Positions 1 through 8,150 of a stretch of 10,118 nucleotides of DNA are shown here, one piece after another. The notes beneath the pieces are model-generated. The model saw only the letters and a list, made by a program, of their open reading frames with translations, was not told where the DNA came from and searched no databases. Every line of letters begins with the position of its first letter. Within the stretch, counting starts at the first letter, position 1. The DNA is from JAHJSA01 sp038204345 (GTDB taxonomy: Bacteria > Actinomycetota > Thermoleophilia > RBG-16-64-13), in contig JBBRDB010000083.1 in the NCBI GenBank assembly GCA_038204345.1, forward strand, positions 1 to 10,118, given 5' to 3'. Position numbers and translations under genes: made by a program.

Positions 1-1252
1 CTAGATAGGCGGCGCCGGGAAAATCCTTCGACCCCGCCACCACCGCGACCAGGCCGGCCCGGTACTTGTGATCGTCGGGGCGTCTGCCGGGGACGGCCAC
101 GTCGGCGGCGGTGACCACCCGTACATCGGGCGCCGTCTCCAGGAAGTGCGGTATGCCGATGTCGCACACCACGACCTCACCCGCGGCCTCCGAGCCTGGA
201 GGGCACACCGTGCCGGTCTTGGCCGCGTGAAAAGCCACGGTGCACGTGGCCGCCACAACGCCCGAGGCTGTCTCTCCGGTGTCGGCGTCCACGCCGGTGG
301 GCACGTCGACGGCCACCACCGGCACCCCTCGGGCGCCGAGTTGGTTGATGCGCGCGGCCCACTCCGCTACGGGCGCGCGAAGCTCTGCGCGCGCCCCGGT
401 GCCCAGCAGGCAGTCGAGGACCACCTCGCTCTCGTCCCAGAGGTAGTCAGGTAGGCTCTCAAGGCGCAGGTTCACGCCCACGGCCCGCGCCCACCGCAGC
501 TGCGCGGCGGCGTCGACGCTCAGGTCGTCTTCTTTCCCGGCCACCGCGCAGGCCACGGGATGACCCGCGAGGTGAAGCTGCCGGGCCGCGGCCAGCCCGT
601 CACCTCCGTTGTTCCCGCGGCCGCACACCACCAGCGTGTGGCGCCCGGCAAAACGGCTCAAGACGAGCCGGGTGACACCGAGGGCGGCACGCTCCATCAG
701 GATCTGCCCGGGCACGCCCACCTCCTCGATGGTCGCCCGGTCGAGCTCGCGCACCTGGGTCCCCGAGAAGACCTCCGGCCGCTCACTCAGGTCGAGGAGT
801 CCAAAGTCACAGCTCGCCGAGCGTGCTGAAGGCGCCTGTTCACGGGTGCCGCGTACGCCGCCGCCCGCCGTCCAGACCGGCTCGCCCGCCGGAACAGCGA
901 GCGCGGTGGCCGTGGCCCCCGCCATGGTATCCGTGTGCGTGAGGGAGAGCGCGATATCGCCTATACCCAAAGATGCGGCCAGGGCGGCCGTACGTCCACT
1001 CAGTCTCACGTGCGGACCGGGTAACACCTGGATCTCAAGCCAGGTGAGCACGCCCGTCCCCAAGAGCTTTCCCACGGCTTCCTTGGCTGCGAAGCGGGCG
1101 GCGAGCGAGCGCACGGAATCGCCTTTGCTGCGGCAGTCGCCGGCCTCGGTCGCAGTGAACACACGCTCCATGAGCTGGGGATGACGTTCGAGAGACAGGC
1201 GGAAGCGCTCCACCTCTACGAGATCGAGCCCCGTGCGCACCGTGGCGGTCAT
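1..1252 (-). CDS. acpS-nnrE-nnrD: Holo-ACP synthase fused to NAD(P)H-hydrate epimerase/dehydratase (3' partial)
   Basis: Reading from the ATG at 1252 there is no stop codon for 417 codons to the window edge, so three usually separate activities share one chain. Residues 1-120 are AcpS, which moves phosphopantetheine from CoA to the acyl carrier protein. It shows TGLDLVEVERF with metal ligand D10, FAAKEAVGKLLGTG with E58, and a C-terminal LTHTD segment. Residues about 122-160 form a linker. Residues about 160-375 match the YjeF N-terminal domain (NnrE), which epimerises damaged NAD(P)HX: CGRGNNGGDGLAAAR at 210-224, DCLLGTG at 280-286, VDVPTGVDADTGE at 315-327 and a final CDIGIP. From about 380 the chain enters an NnrD-type ADP-dependent dehydratase domain (RRPDDHKYRAG, then a glycine-rich strand), cut off at the left edge. 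The start is not firm: GAGAGG abuts the ATG, and an in-frame GTG at 1240 is possible. The gene follows glmS by 50 bases, as in the glmS-acpS-nnr order of Actinobacteria, where these are normally separate genes. Confidence 0.88.
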   Translation of the reverse strand, partial: MTATVRTGLDLVEVERFRLSLERHPQLMERVFTATEAGDCRSKGDSVRSLAARFAAKEAVGKLLGTGVLTWLEIQVLPGPHVRLSGRTAALAASLGIGDIALSLTHTDTMAGATATALAVPAGEPVWTAGGGVRGTREQAPSARSASCDFGLLDLSERPEVFSGTQVRELDRATIEEVGVPGQILMERAALGVTRLVLSRFAGRHTLVVCGRGNNGGDGLAAARQLHLAGHPVACAVAGKEDDLSVDAAAQLRWARAVGVNLRLESLPDYLWDESEVVLDCLLGTGARAELRAPVAEWAARINQLGARGVPVVAVDVPTGVDADTGETASGVVAATCTVAFHAAKTGTVCPPGSEAAGEVVVCDIGIPHFLETAPDVRVVTAADVAVPGRRPDDHKYRAGLVAVVAGSKDFPGAAYL

Positions 1253-1302
1253 CCTCTCACCCCGTCGTCCTCCGGTCTCGCAGGTCTCCGGTTACCGATC
1301 CT

Positions 1303-3135
<1,833 letters not shown>

Positions 3136-3189
3136 CTGAACTCCTCTCGTTCGCGCCGTTCCCGGCGGACCGACGATAACCGTCAGACT

Positions 3190-4527
3190 CTAGGCCAGGG
3201 CCCGCTCGACCGCTTCGACCAGCCTCTCCACCGTTTCGCGACAACGTTCTTCGGTCGGAGCCTCCACCATCACCCGCACGAGCGACTCCGTGCCCGAGGG
3301 TCTAAGGACCACGCGGCCTTCCTGGCCCAGACGCTCCTCTTCCTCGCGCACCGCATCCCACACTTCTCTTGCATCGCGCAGCCTGCTCTTGTCTCCCACT
3401 TTCACGTTCACCAGCAGCTGGGGGAACTTCCGCATGGACGAGGCCAGCGTGGTGAGGGGAGTGCCGGAGGCCATCATGGCCTGGCAGAGTAGCAGGCCGG
3501 TCTGCAGCCCGTCGCCCGTGGCACCCATATCGAGCCTGATCACGTGCCCCGACTGCTCGCCACCGAGCACAGCGGGCACCTGTTCCATACGCTCGAGGAC
3601 GTAGCGGTCGCCCACATCGGTGACCTCCACCTTGATCCCGCGCTCGCGCATGGCCTTGTGGAACCCCAAGTTGCTCATACTGGTGACCACCACGGTGTCG
3701 TTGACCAAGCGCCCCTGCGTCTTCATCCAGGGCGCGAGGATGGCAAGGATCTGATCCCCGTCTACCACGCCGCCGGCGGCATCGACGGCCAGCACCCGGT
3801 CGCCGTCACCGTCGAAGGCTAGGCCAAGATCGTAGTCTCCCGGCGCCGCCAGAGCCGACAGGAGGTCCAGGTGGGTGGATCCGCATCCAGCGTTGATGTT
3901 GACCCCGTCGGGCTCCGCACACGTCGTCTCCACGACTGCGCCGGCCATCTGAAAGGCCAGCGGGGCCACTCGGTAGGTGGCTCCGTGTCCGCAGTCGAGC
4001 AGAACCCGCAGCCCGGTGAGATCCACGTCCAGGGCCGTCAACAGATCCTCGACGTACCGGGCGCCGGCGCCCGGGAGGGTCTCCATCGAGCCTACCTCAA
4101 CCCCGTGCGACCCCCTCTCGGGCGGCCCGTCCATCAAGGTCTCCACCCGCAATTCGATCGCGTCGGCGAGCTTCTTCCCGTCACCACCGAAGAGTTTGAT
4201 GCCGTTGTCTTGGAACGGATTGTGAGAAGCGGAGATGACCACGCCTCCGTCGAAGTCGCCGGCCGCGACCAGCCGAGAAACGGCCGGCGTGGGCACGACG
4301 CCGGCCAGCACCGCGGTGCCTCCTGCCGACGCAATGCCGGCGGACAGAGCTCCCTCCAACATGGGACCGGAAAGGCGAGTGTCTCGGCCCACGAGGATCA
4401 GCGCCGGGCGACTGCCGCCGCCGAGCACCGCCGCGGCGGCGCGGCCGGCCCGCAGCGCCAGTTCGGGGGTGAGGTCCACGTTGGCCACACCTCGTATGCC
4501 GTCTGTTCCGAACCATCTCCTAGTCAA
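3190..4527 (-). CDS. glmM: Phosphoglucosamine mutase, GlmM
   Basis: Converts glucosamine-6-phosphate to glucosamine-1-phosphate for UDP-GlcNAc synthesis. The 445 residues match the family length. Order of motifs: N-terminal FGTDGIRGVAN (6-16); the phosphoserine loop ISASHNP with catalytic Ser101; the Mg-binding loop DGDGDR at 239-244 (D239, D241, D243); the sugar-specificity loop GEQSGH at 323-328; and the phosphate-binding RPSGTES at 409-415. GEQSGH together with the overall length favours GlmM over phosphomannomutase. The start codon is TTG at 4527: no in-frame ATG or GTG lies nearby, FGTDGIRG must be kept near the N-terminus, and an RBS (GGTGGAGG) sits 6 bases upstream. The first 8 bases overlap the end of the racemase gene, which implies translational coupling. 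GlmM normally needs activation by phosphorylation of this serine, but no kinase is seen here. Confidence 0.97.
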   Translation of the reverse strand: MTRRWFGTDGIRGVANVDLTPELALRAGRAAAAVLGGGSRPALILVGRDTRLSGPMLEGALSAGIASAGGTAVLAGVVPTPAVSRLVAAGDFDGGVVISASHNPFQDNGIKLFGGDGKKLADAIELRVETLMDGPPERGSHGVEVGSMETLPGAGARYVEDLLTALDVDLTGLRVLLDCGHGATYRVAPLAFQMAGAVVETTCAEPDGVNINAGCGSTHLDLLSALAAPGDYDLGLAFDGDGDRVLAVDAAGGVVDGDQILAILAPWMKTQGRLVNDTVVVTSMSNLGFHKAMRERGIKVEVTDVGDRYVLERMEQVPAVLGGEQSGHVIRLDMGATGDGLQTGLLLCQAMMASGTPLTTLASSMRKFPQLLVNVKVGDKSRLRDAREVWDAVREEEERLGQEGRVVLRPSGTESLVRVMVEAPTEERCRETVERLVEAVERALA

Positions 4528-5509
4528 TCCGAACCTCCACCAACGGAGACATCCAAGCTGTCGTCATGGCCACGTAGCTCGGCAGCATCTCCACGATGTC
4601 GCCAGGCGCACCCACAGGGCAACCGGGTTCTACACCCACGACCATGTAGTCCGAAGAGCGACCGATCTCGCGAAGCTCCGAGGACCGGAACTCGACCAGC
4701 CCGGAGCCGATGTCCTGATGCCCAAGCCCCAGGATGAGTCGACGGCTGCGTGCGCCTTTAGTATAGCTCTCGAGCACCTCCGCCCGCAGGAGCACGGCAT
4801 CACGGCGACAATCGGGCAGAGGCCGGCACCGCAGAGCCTCGTGCCCGAGCAGAAGCGCCTCGCCACACCGGAGCTCGGTGATTTCTACAGGCAACCCGAC
4901 CCCGTCCACGAGGAGGCCGAGCAGGCTGGAGTTCCCTCCCGACACACGCGGCACCTCGAACCCAGCCGCCCGAGCATCCCGTACCGCCCCCGCCAGAGCC
5001 TCCGTCGATGCCTCGATACCGGCAGCACCCCCGTCGAAGCAGGCGTAGTTGGTGGAGAGCCCCGCGAGCTCCAAACGCGGCTCGGCGCACACCGCCTCGA
5101 GCAACGTCGAGAGCCCGTGCGCCGGCACGCCTTCGCGCAGGTCGCCCGTCTCGACCTGCACCATGACGGACCGCGGAGCCGACGGGTCGCCAAGTTCGGC
5201 GACGCGGGCGGCGGCCTCGATAGAGGAGACGTAACTGATGTCACCCGGCTCGAATGTGCGCCTGAACGAGGGCAGATAGATGCGGTGGAGTTCCACGCCG
5301 GGCAACGCCTCCCGCAGGCGGCCCAGGTGGGCGTCGCGGGTGTCGGCCAACGCTTCCGCGCCGGCGTCGAGCATGGCGCGGGCGACGCGCACGTCGCCTG
5401 CACACCCCTTCGTGACAGCCACCAGCTTCAGGCCCGCACGCGCGAGCAGGCCCACAACCACGCTCGTGTTTTGGCGGATCCCGTCGAGATCCACGCGAAG
5501 CTCCGCCAT
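4520..5509 (-). CDS. Alanine/ornithine racemase-family PLP enzyme (YhfX/Orr type)
   Basis: A 329-residue predicted amino-acid racemase with the fold-type III (alanine racemase N-terminal-like) PLP barrel. Visible motifs: LVAVTKGCAGD with the likely Schiff-base lysine K34; ETGDLREGVPAHG at 120-132, close to the family's GDLREG signature; LSTNYACFDG at 151-160; the phosphate-binding SGGNSS at 190-195; and TELRCGEALLLG at 211-222. These match the ornithine racemase/YhfX group better than the longer two-domain Alr, and no Alr-type C-terminal domain is present. Substrate cannot be read from sequence: ornithine, alanine, serine or another amino acid are all possible. The ATG at 5509 has GGAGG (5518-5522) 8 bases upstream; the reading frame runs further upstream, but that part is a shadow of rpsI. 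The gene lies 79 bases after rpsI, beyond a strong hairpin, and overlaps glmM by 8 bases. A role in supplying a D-amino acid for peptidoglycan is inferred from that coupling. Confidence 0.85.
   Translation of the reverse strand: MAELRVDLDGIRQNTSVVVGLLARAGLKLVAVTKGCAGDVRVARAMLDAGAEALADTRDAHLGRLREALPGVELHRIYLPSFRRTFEPGDISYVSSIEAAARVAELGDPSAPRSVMVQVETGDLREGVPAHGLSTLLEAVCAEPRLELAGLSTNYACFDGGAAGIEASTEALAGAVRDARAAGFEVPRVSGGNSSLLGLLVDGVGLPVEITELRCGEALLLGHEALRCRPLPDCRRDAVLLRAEVLESYTKGARSRRLILGLGHQDIGSGLVEFRSSELREIGRSSDYMVVGVEPGCPVGAPGDIVEMLPSYVAMTTAWMSPLVEVRID
4534..4541 (-). promoter_or_regulatory. Ribosome binding site supporting the TTG start of glmM
   Basis: The transcribed strand reads GGTGGAGG, then six bases, then TTG at 4527. 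It lies inside the last codons of the racemase gene. Its spacing fits TTG and no other in-frame start codon, so it decides the glmM start and shows coupling between the two genes. Confidence 0.75.
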
Positions 5510-5534
5510 CAGAACATCCTCCGCACAAACGACT

Positions 5535-5564
5535 CGGGGCGGGGGAGTCGCCTCCCCCGCCCCG
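5535..5564 (-). promoter_or_regulatory. Perfect 13-bp GC stem-loop between rpsI and the racemase gene
   Basis: In the transcribed strand the arms CGGGGCGGGGGAG and CTCCCCCGCCCCG pair perfectly across a GCGA (GNRA-type) tetraloop. The hairpin starts 24 bases after the rpsI stop and ends 12 bases before the GGAGG of the racemase gene. The following bases, AGTCGTTTGTG, hold only a three-T run, so it is not a classic intrinsic terminator. It could be a leaky terminator/attenuator or a 3' stabiliser separating abundant ribosomal-protein mRNA from the cell-wall genes. The structure is seen in the sequence; the role is inferred. Confidence 0.55.
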
Positions 5565-5588
5565 GGAACATCGATAGCCTCGCTGTGA

Positions 5589-5981
5589 CTAGCGCTTCGA
5601 GAACTGCGGGCGCTTGCGGGCTTTCTTGAGGCCGGCCTTCTTGCGCTCCACCATACGGGCGTCACGCGTGAGGTGGCCTGCTTTCTTGATCTCGGTGCGC
5701 AGACCCGGATCGGCTTCGACCAAGGCCCGAGCGATACCGTGCTTGAGAGCGCCCGCCTGGCCGGACTTACCTCCGCCGTGGAGTTGAGCCACCACGTCGT
5801 ACCGACCTTCGGTGCCGCTCTCCACCAGAGGGGCGCGCGCCGCCGTGACCAACGTCGCACGATTGAAGTACTCGTGCAGAGACTTGCCGTTGGCCGTGAT
5901 GACTCCGGTGCCGGGGGTGATGCGCACCCGTGCGACCGAGGTCTTGCGCTTGCCGGTGGCGCTGTAGACTACTGCTCCCAT
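5589..5981 (-). CDS. rpsI: 30S ribosomal protein S9 (uS9)
   Basis: Small-subunit protein whose basic C-terminal tail reaches the P-site tRNA. It has 130 residues, the usual bacterial length. Visible hallmarks: YSATGKRKTSVARVRI near the N-terminus, the central GGGKSGQAGALKHGIARAL at about 69-87, LTRDARMVERKK at about 103-114, and the conserved KARKRPQFSKR C-terminus ending in Arg. The ATG at 5981 has GGAGGAA (5987-5993) 5 bases upstream, lying inside the end of rplM. The two genes overlap by 13 bases, giving the usual coupled L13-S9 pair. A strong stem-loop follows the stop codon. Confidence 0.99.
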   Translation of the reverse strand: MGAVVYSATGKRKTSVARVRITPGTGVITANGKSLHEYFNRATLVTAARAPLVESGTEGRYDVVAQLHGGGKSGQAGALKHGIARALVEADPGLRTEIKKAGHLTRDARMVERKKAGLKKARKRPQFSKR

Positions 5982-6403
5982 GTAAGTTCCTCCGGCGCTT
6001 GCGCCTTGTGCGGATGAGCCGCAGTCGCGTAGATCTTGAGCTTGTTCAACTGCCTCGCGCTCAATCTGTTCTTCGGCATCATACCTTTCACGGCGTGACG
6101 CACGACTTCCGTGGGCTTCTGGTTGAGCATCTCACCGAGTGTACGGGACTTGAGTCCCCCGGGTCGCCCCGAGTGACGGTAGTACCGCTTGCTCACCAGT
6201 TTGTTGCCCGTTACGCTCACCTTGCCGGCATTGACGACGATCACGAAGTCACCGGTATCGGTGTGTGGCGTGTACTGCGGTTTGTCTTTGCCTCTGAGAA
6301 CGATGGCGAGACGGGTCGCAAGCCGTCCGAGGTTCTTACCCTCGGCGTCGACGACCCACCACTTTCGGTCGATCTCACCAGGTTTTGCCGAATATGTCTT
6401 CAC
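5969..6403 (-). CDS. rplM: 50S ribosomal protein L13 (uL13)
   Basis: Early-assembly large-subunit protein. With the GTG start at 6403 it has 144 residues, inside the usual 142-147 range. Family motifs: KTYSAKPGEIDRKWWVVDA at the N-terminus, LGRLATRLAIVLRGK, a DTGDFVIVVNA segment, then YYRHSGRPGG and AVKGMMPKNRL. An in-frame TTG at 6424 would add seven residues, but it sits at about the predicted transcription start. AAGGAGGG (6408-6415) is placed correctly for the GTG, which also gives the family-typical N-terminus. It is the first gene after the promoter at 6431-6459, so L13 is probably the head of its own transcript with a leader of only about 20 bases. It overlaps rpsI by 13 bases. Confidence 0.98.
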   Translation of the reverse strand: MKTYSAKPGEIDRKWWVVDAEGKNLGRLATRLAIVLRGKDKPQYTPHTDTGDFVIVVNAGKVSVTGNKLVSKRYYRHSGRPGGLKSRTLGEMLNQKPTEVVRHAVKGMMPKNRLSARQLNKLKIYATAAHPHKAQAPEELTWEQ

Positions 6404-6407
6404 ACAA

Positions 6408-6415
6408 CCCTCCTT
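6408..6415 (-). promoter_or_regulatory. Ribosome binding site fixing the GTG start of rplM
   Basis: The transcribed strand reads AAGGAGGG followed by TTGT and then the GTG start at 6403. This is a near-perfect anti-16S match. It lies downstream of the possible TTG at 6424, so it rules that earlier start out. Confidence 0.85.
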
Positions 6416-6430
6416 AAAACGCAAGCGGGA

Positions 6431-6459
6431 ATAATAGTGGAGCCCAGTGAGGGTGTCAA
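6431..6459 (-). promoter_or_regulatory. Sigma70/SigA-type promoter for rplM-rpsI
   Basis: On the minus strand a perfect -35 TTGACA (6454-6459) is followed by a 17-base spacer and a -10 TATTAT (6431-6436), one mismatch from TATAAT. It lies in the 86-base gap between the truA stop and the rplM start. The predicted transcription start is near 6422-6426, giving a leader of about 20 bases. There is no extended -10 TG. No clear terminator for truA precedes it, so read-through from the ECF/truA genes may add to transcription. Activity is inferred from sequence alone. Confidence 0.8.
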
Positions 6460-6489
6460 GGTGACGACCCGTCTTTCAGTCCGTTTCGA

Positions 6490-7335
6490 TCAGCCGTAGA
6501 ACACCCGCCACAGGAACAGCCCATACGGAGGAGCGGTCCGACCTGCCTGGAACCGTTCCGCCCCGTCCAGCAACATCCGAAGATCGCGCAGGGTCATCCT
6601 ACCTCGCCCGACCTCCACCATGGTGCCCACGAGTGCCCTCACCATGTGGCGGAGAAAATGGGGGGCCCTGATCTCGAGCCAGAGCAGCGAGCCCCGGGAA
6701 TGCCAAGCGCAGCGCTGGATCTCGCACTGGAACAGGGTGTGATGCGATTCGGTGGGCGTGAAGGCCGTGAAATCGTGGCGGCCCGTACAGAGGCGGGCCG
6801 CCGCCTCCATCACGTCCACGTCGACCTCGTGTCTGACGTGCCAGGAGTACCGCTGAAAGAACGGATTCGGCGCGAGATCGCACCATATGAAGTAACGGTA
6901 GCTGCGGGCGACCGCATCCCTGCGTGCGTCGAACCCCGGCGAGGCCTCCGACAACCCTCGCACGACCAGGCCCGCAGGGGTAAGCGCGTTCACCGAAAGA
7001 AGGATTCGGCCCCTACCCGTCTCGCCGGCCAGAGCGGCCCTGGTGGCCTCGGGAACAATGCCCTCGGCCTCGTGGGAGGCCGCCGAGGGCAGCGCGAAGC
7101 CTGCCACTTGTCTGTAGGCGTGCACTCCGGCGTCGGTGCGGCCGGCCACGGAGAGCCTGACCCGGTGTCTCAGGGCCACAGCCAGCGCCTTCTCCAGGCT
7201 CTCCTCCACACTGACCTGCCCTGGTTGACGCGCCCACCCACAGAAGCCGGCACCGTCATACTGAAGGTCGAGGCGGTAGGTGCGGTGGTCGACCTCATAG
7301 CTCCCGGTGGACTCACCGAGTGTTTCCGACTCCAT
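6490..7335 (-). CDS. truA: tRNA pseudouridine(38-40) synthase TruA
   Basis: Isomerises uridines 38-40 in the anticodon arm of tRNAs. The protein has 281 residues, slightly longer than usual because of about 17 extra residues before the first conserved strand, YRLDLQYDGAGFCGWARQ. The catalytic aspartate is D68 in VAGRTDAGVHA. Further family motifs are ARSYRYFIW, RHDFTAF and PHFLRHMVRALVGTMVEVGRG near the C-terminus. The ATG at 7335 shares its A with the ecfT stop (TGATG), a stop-start coupling. An in-frame ATG at 7347 and GTG at 7338 are alternative starts. The reading frame continues to 8181, but that part is a shadow of ecfT. Position between ecfT and rplM is the known layout of many Gram-positive genomes. 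Confidence 0.96.
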   Translation of the reverse strand: MESETLGESTGSYEVDHRTYRLDLQYDGAGFCGWARQPGQVSVEESLEKALAVALRHRVRLSVAGRTDAGVHAYRQVAGFALPSAASHEAEGIVPEATRAALAGETGRGRILLSVNALTPAGLVVRGLSEASPGFDARRDAVARSYRYFIWCDLAPNPFFQRYSWHVRHEVDVDVMEAAARLCTGRHDFTAFTPTESHHTLFQCEIQRCAWHSRGSLLWLEIRAPHFLRHMVRALVGTMVEVGRGRMTLRDLRMLLDGAERFQAGRTAPPYGLFLWRVFYG

Positions 7336-8150
7336 CACAACCCCCATGCCCGGCCGGCCGTGATCGCCAAGGCAAGCACCGAGACAGAAAGGGCCCCGGC
7401 AACGAGGTCCGTCCACCCGGCGCGCAGTTCCCGATATCGGGTGCGGCCCACATCCCCTCGATAGCACCGACTGGTCATGGCCACAGCCAGATCGTCGGCC
7501 CGCCGGAAGCTGATGACGAACAGCGGTATGACAAGGGGGAGAAGAGCGGACATCAAACGCCTCGGATCGCGTCCCGAGAGATCGACCCCTCTCGCGCGCT
7601 GGGCCTTGAGGAGGTCCTCCAACTCCCTGAGCAGCGTAGGGATAAAGCGCAGAGCGATGGTCATCATCAGCGCGATCTCGTGGCTCGGCACCCGCAGGCG
7701 GCGGAGCGGGCGCAGTAACCACTCGATCCCGTCGGTGAGGAGCACCGGCGGCGTGGTGAGCGTGAGGGCGGCGCTCGAGATCAAGAGCAGACCGAGCCGG
7801 ACCGTGAGGAAGCCGCCGCGGTCTATGCCTTCCAGGGTCACGGAGAACGGCCCCAGACGTAGCACCGGCTCCCCCGGGAAGCTGAAGATCTGGAACACGA
7901 ACGTCAGCGCCAGAAGGAAGAGCAGCGGACGGAGGCTCCGCCACAGATAGGAGGGCGGCACGCCGGCCGCCGCCAGCACCAGCGCGAGACCGCCTCCAAG
8001 CACGGCGATCCCCGACCAACCCGACACCAGGAACAACGACGCGGCGAAGCCCAGGGCCGCAAGCAGTTTCGTGCGCGGGTCCAGGCCATGCACCACGGTA
8101 GAGCCCGGGAAGTACTGGCCGATGGGTATGGTCAACCCCGCCGCGCTCAC
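7335..8150 (-). CDS. ecfT: ECF transporter transmembrane component EcfT
   Basis: Membrane scaffold of an energy-coupling-factor vitamin or metal importer. It links the two ATPases to exchangeable substrate-binding S proteins. The 271 residues begin with the family opening IGQYFPGSTVVHGLDPRTKL. Hydrophobic segments are near 28-60 (probably two), 72-90, 112-132, 200-215 and 245-265. The two coupling-helix motifs that contact the ATPases are visible as AQRARG (183-188) and SRCYRG (227-232). The start is GTG at 8150, overlapping the ATPase stop codon by 4 bases (GTGA), so translation is coupled; the RBS is weak (GGGGTTGAT). No S component is adjacent, which fits a group II ECF module that serves S proteins encoded elsewhere. 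Confidence 0.95.
   Translation of the reverse strand: MSAAGLTIPIGQYFPGSTVVHGLDPRTKLLAALGFAASLFLVSGWSGIAVLGGGLALVLAAAGVPPSYLWRSLRPLLFLLALTFVFQIFSFPGEPVLRLGPFSVTLEGIDRGGFLTVRLGLLLISSAALTLTTPPVLLTDGIEWLLRPLRRLRVPSHEIALMMTIALRFIPTLLRELEDLLKAQRARGVDLSGRDPRRLMSALLPLVIPLFVISFRRADDLAVAMTSRCYRGDVGRTRYRELRAGWTDLVAGALSVSVLALAITAGRAWGL

Noticed and set aside
1253..1302. Terminator or promoter between glmS and acpS
   Set aside because: The 50 bases show only a short direct repeat (GGTCTC twice) and no stem with T-run or -35/-10 pair.
3136..3189. glmS ribozyme or other riboswitch ahead of glmS
   Set aside because: The gap is only 54 bases and shows just a 5-bp CGCCG/CGGCG hairpin; the ribozyme needs well over 100 bases with a defined core.
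4235..5629. 464-codon open frame on the plus strand
   Set aside because: Antisense to glmM, the racemase and the start of rpsI, which have clear family motifs. Its product is low-complexity Arg/Pro/His-rich with no recognisable domain, as expected for antisense frames in high-GC DNA.
6404..6489. L13 leader RNA element
   Set aside because: The likely transcript leader is about 20 bases, too short for the known structured element.
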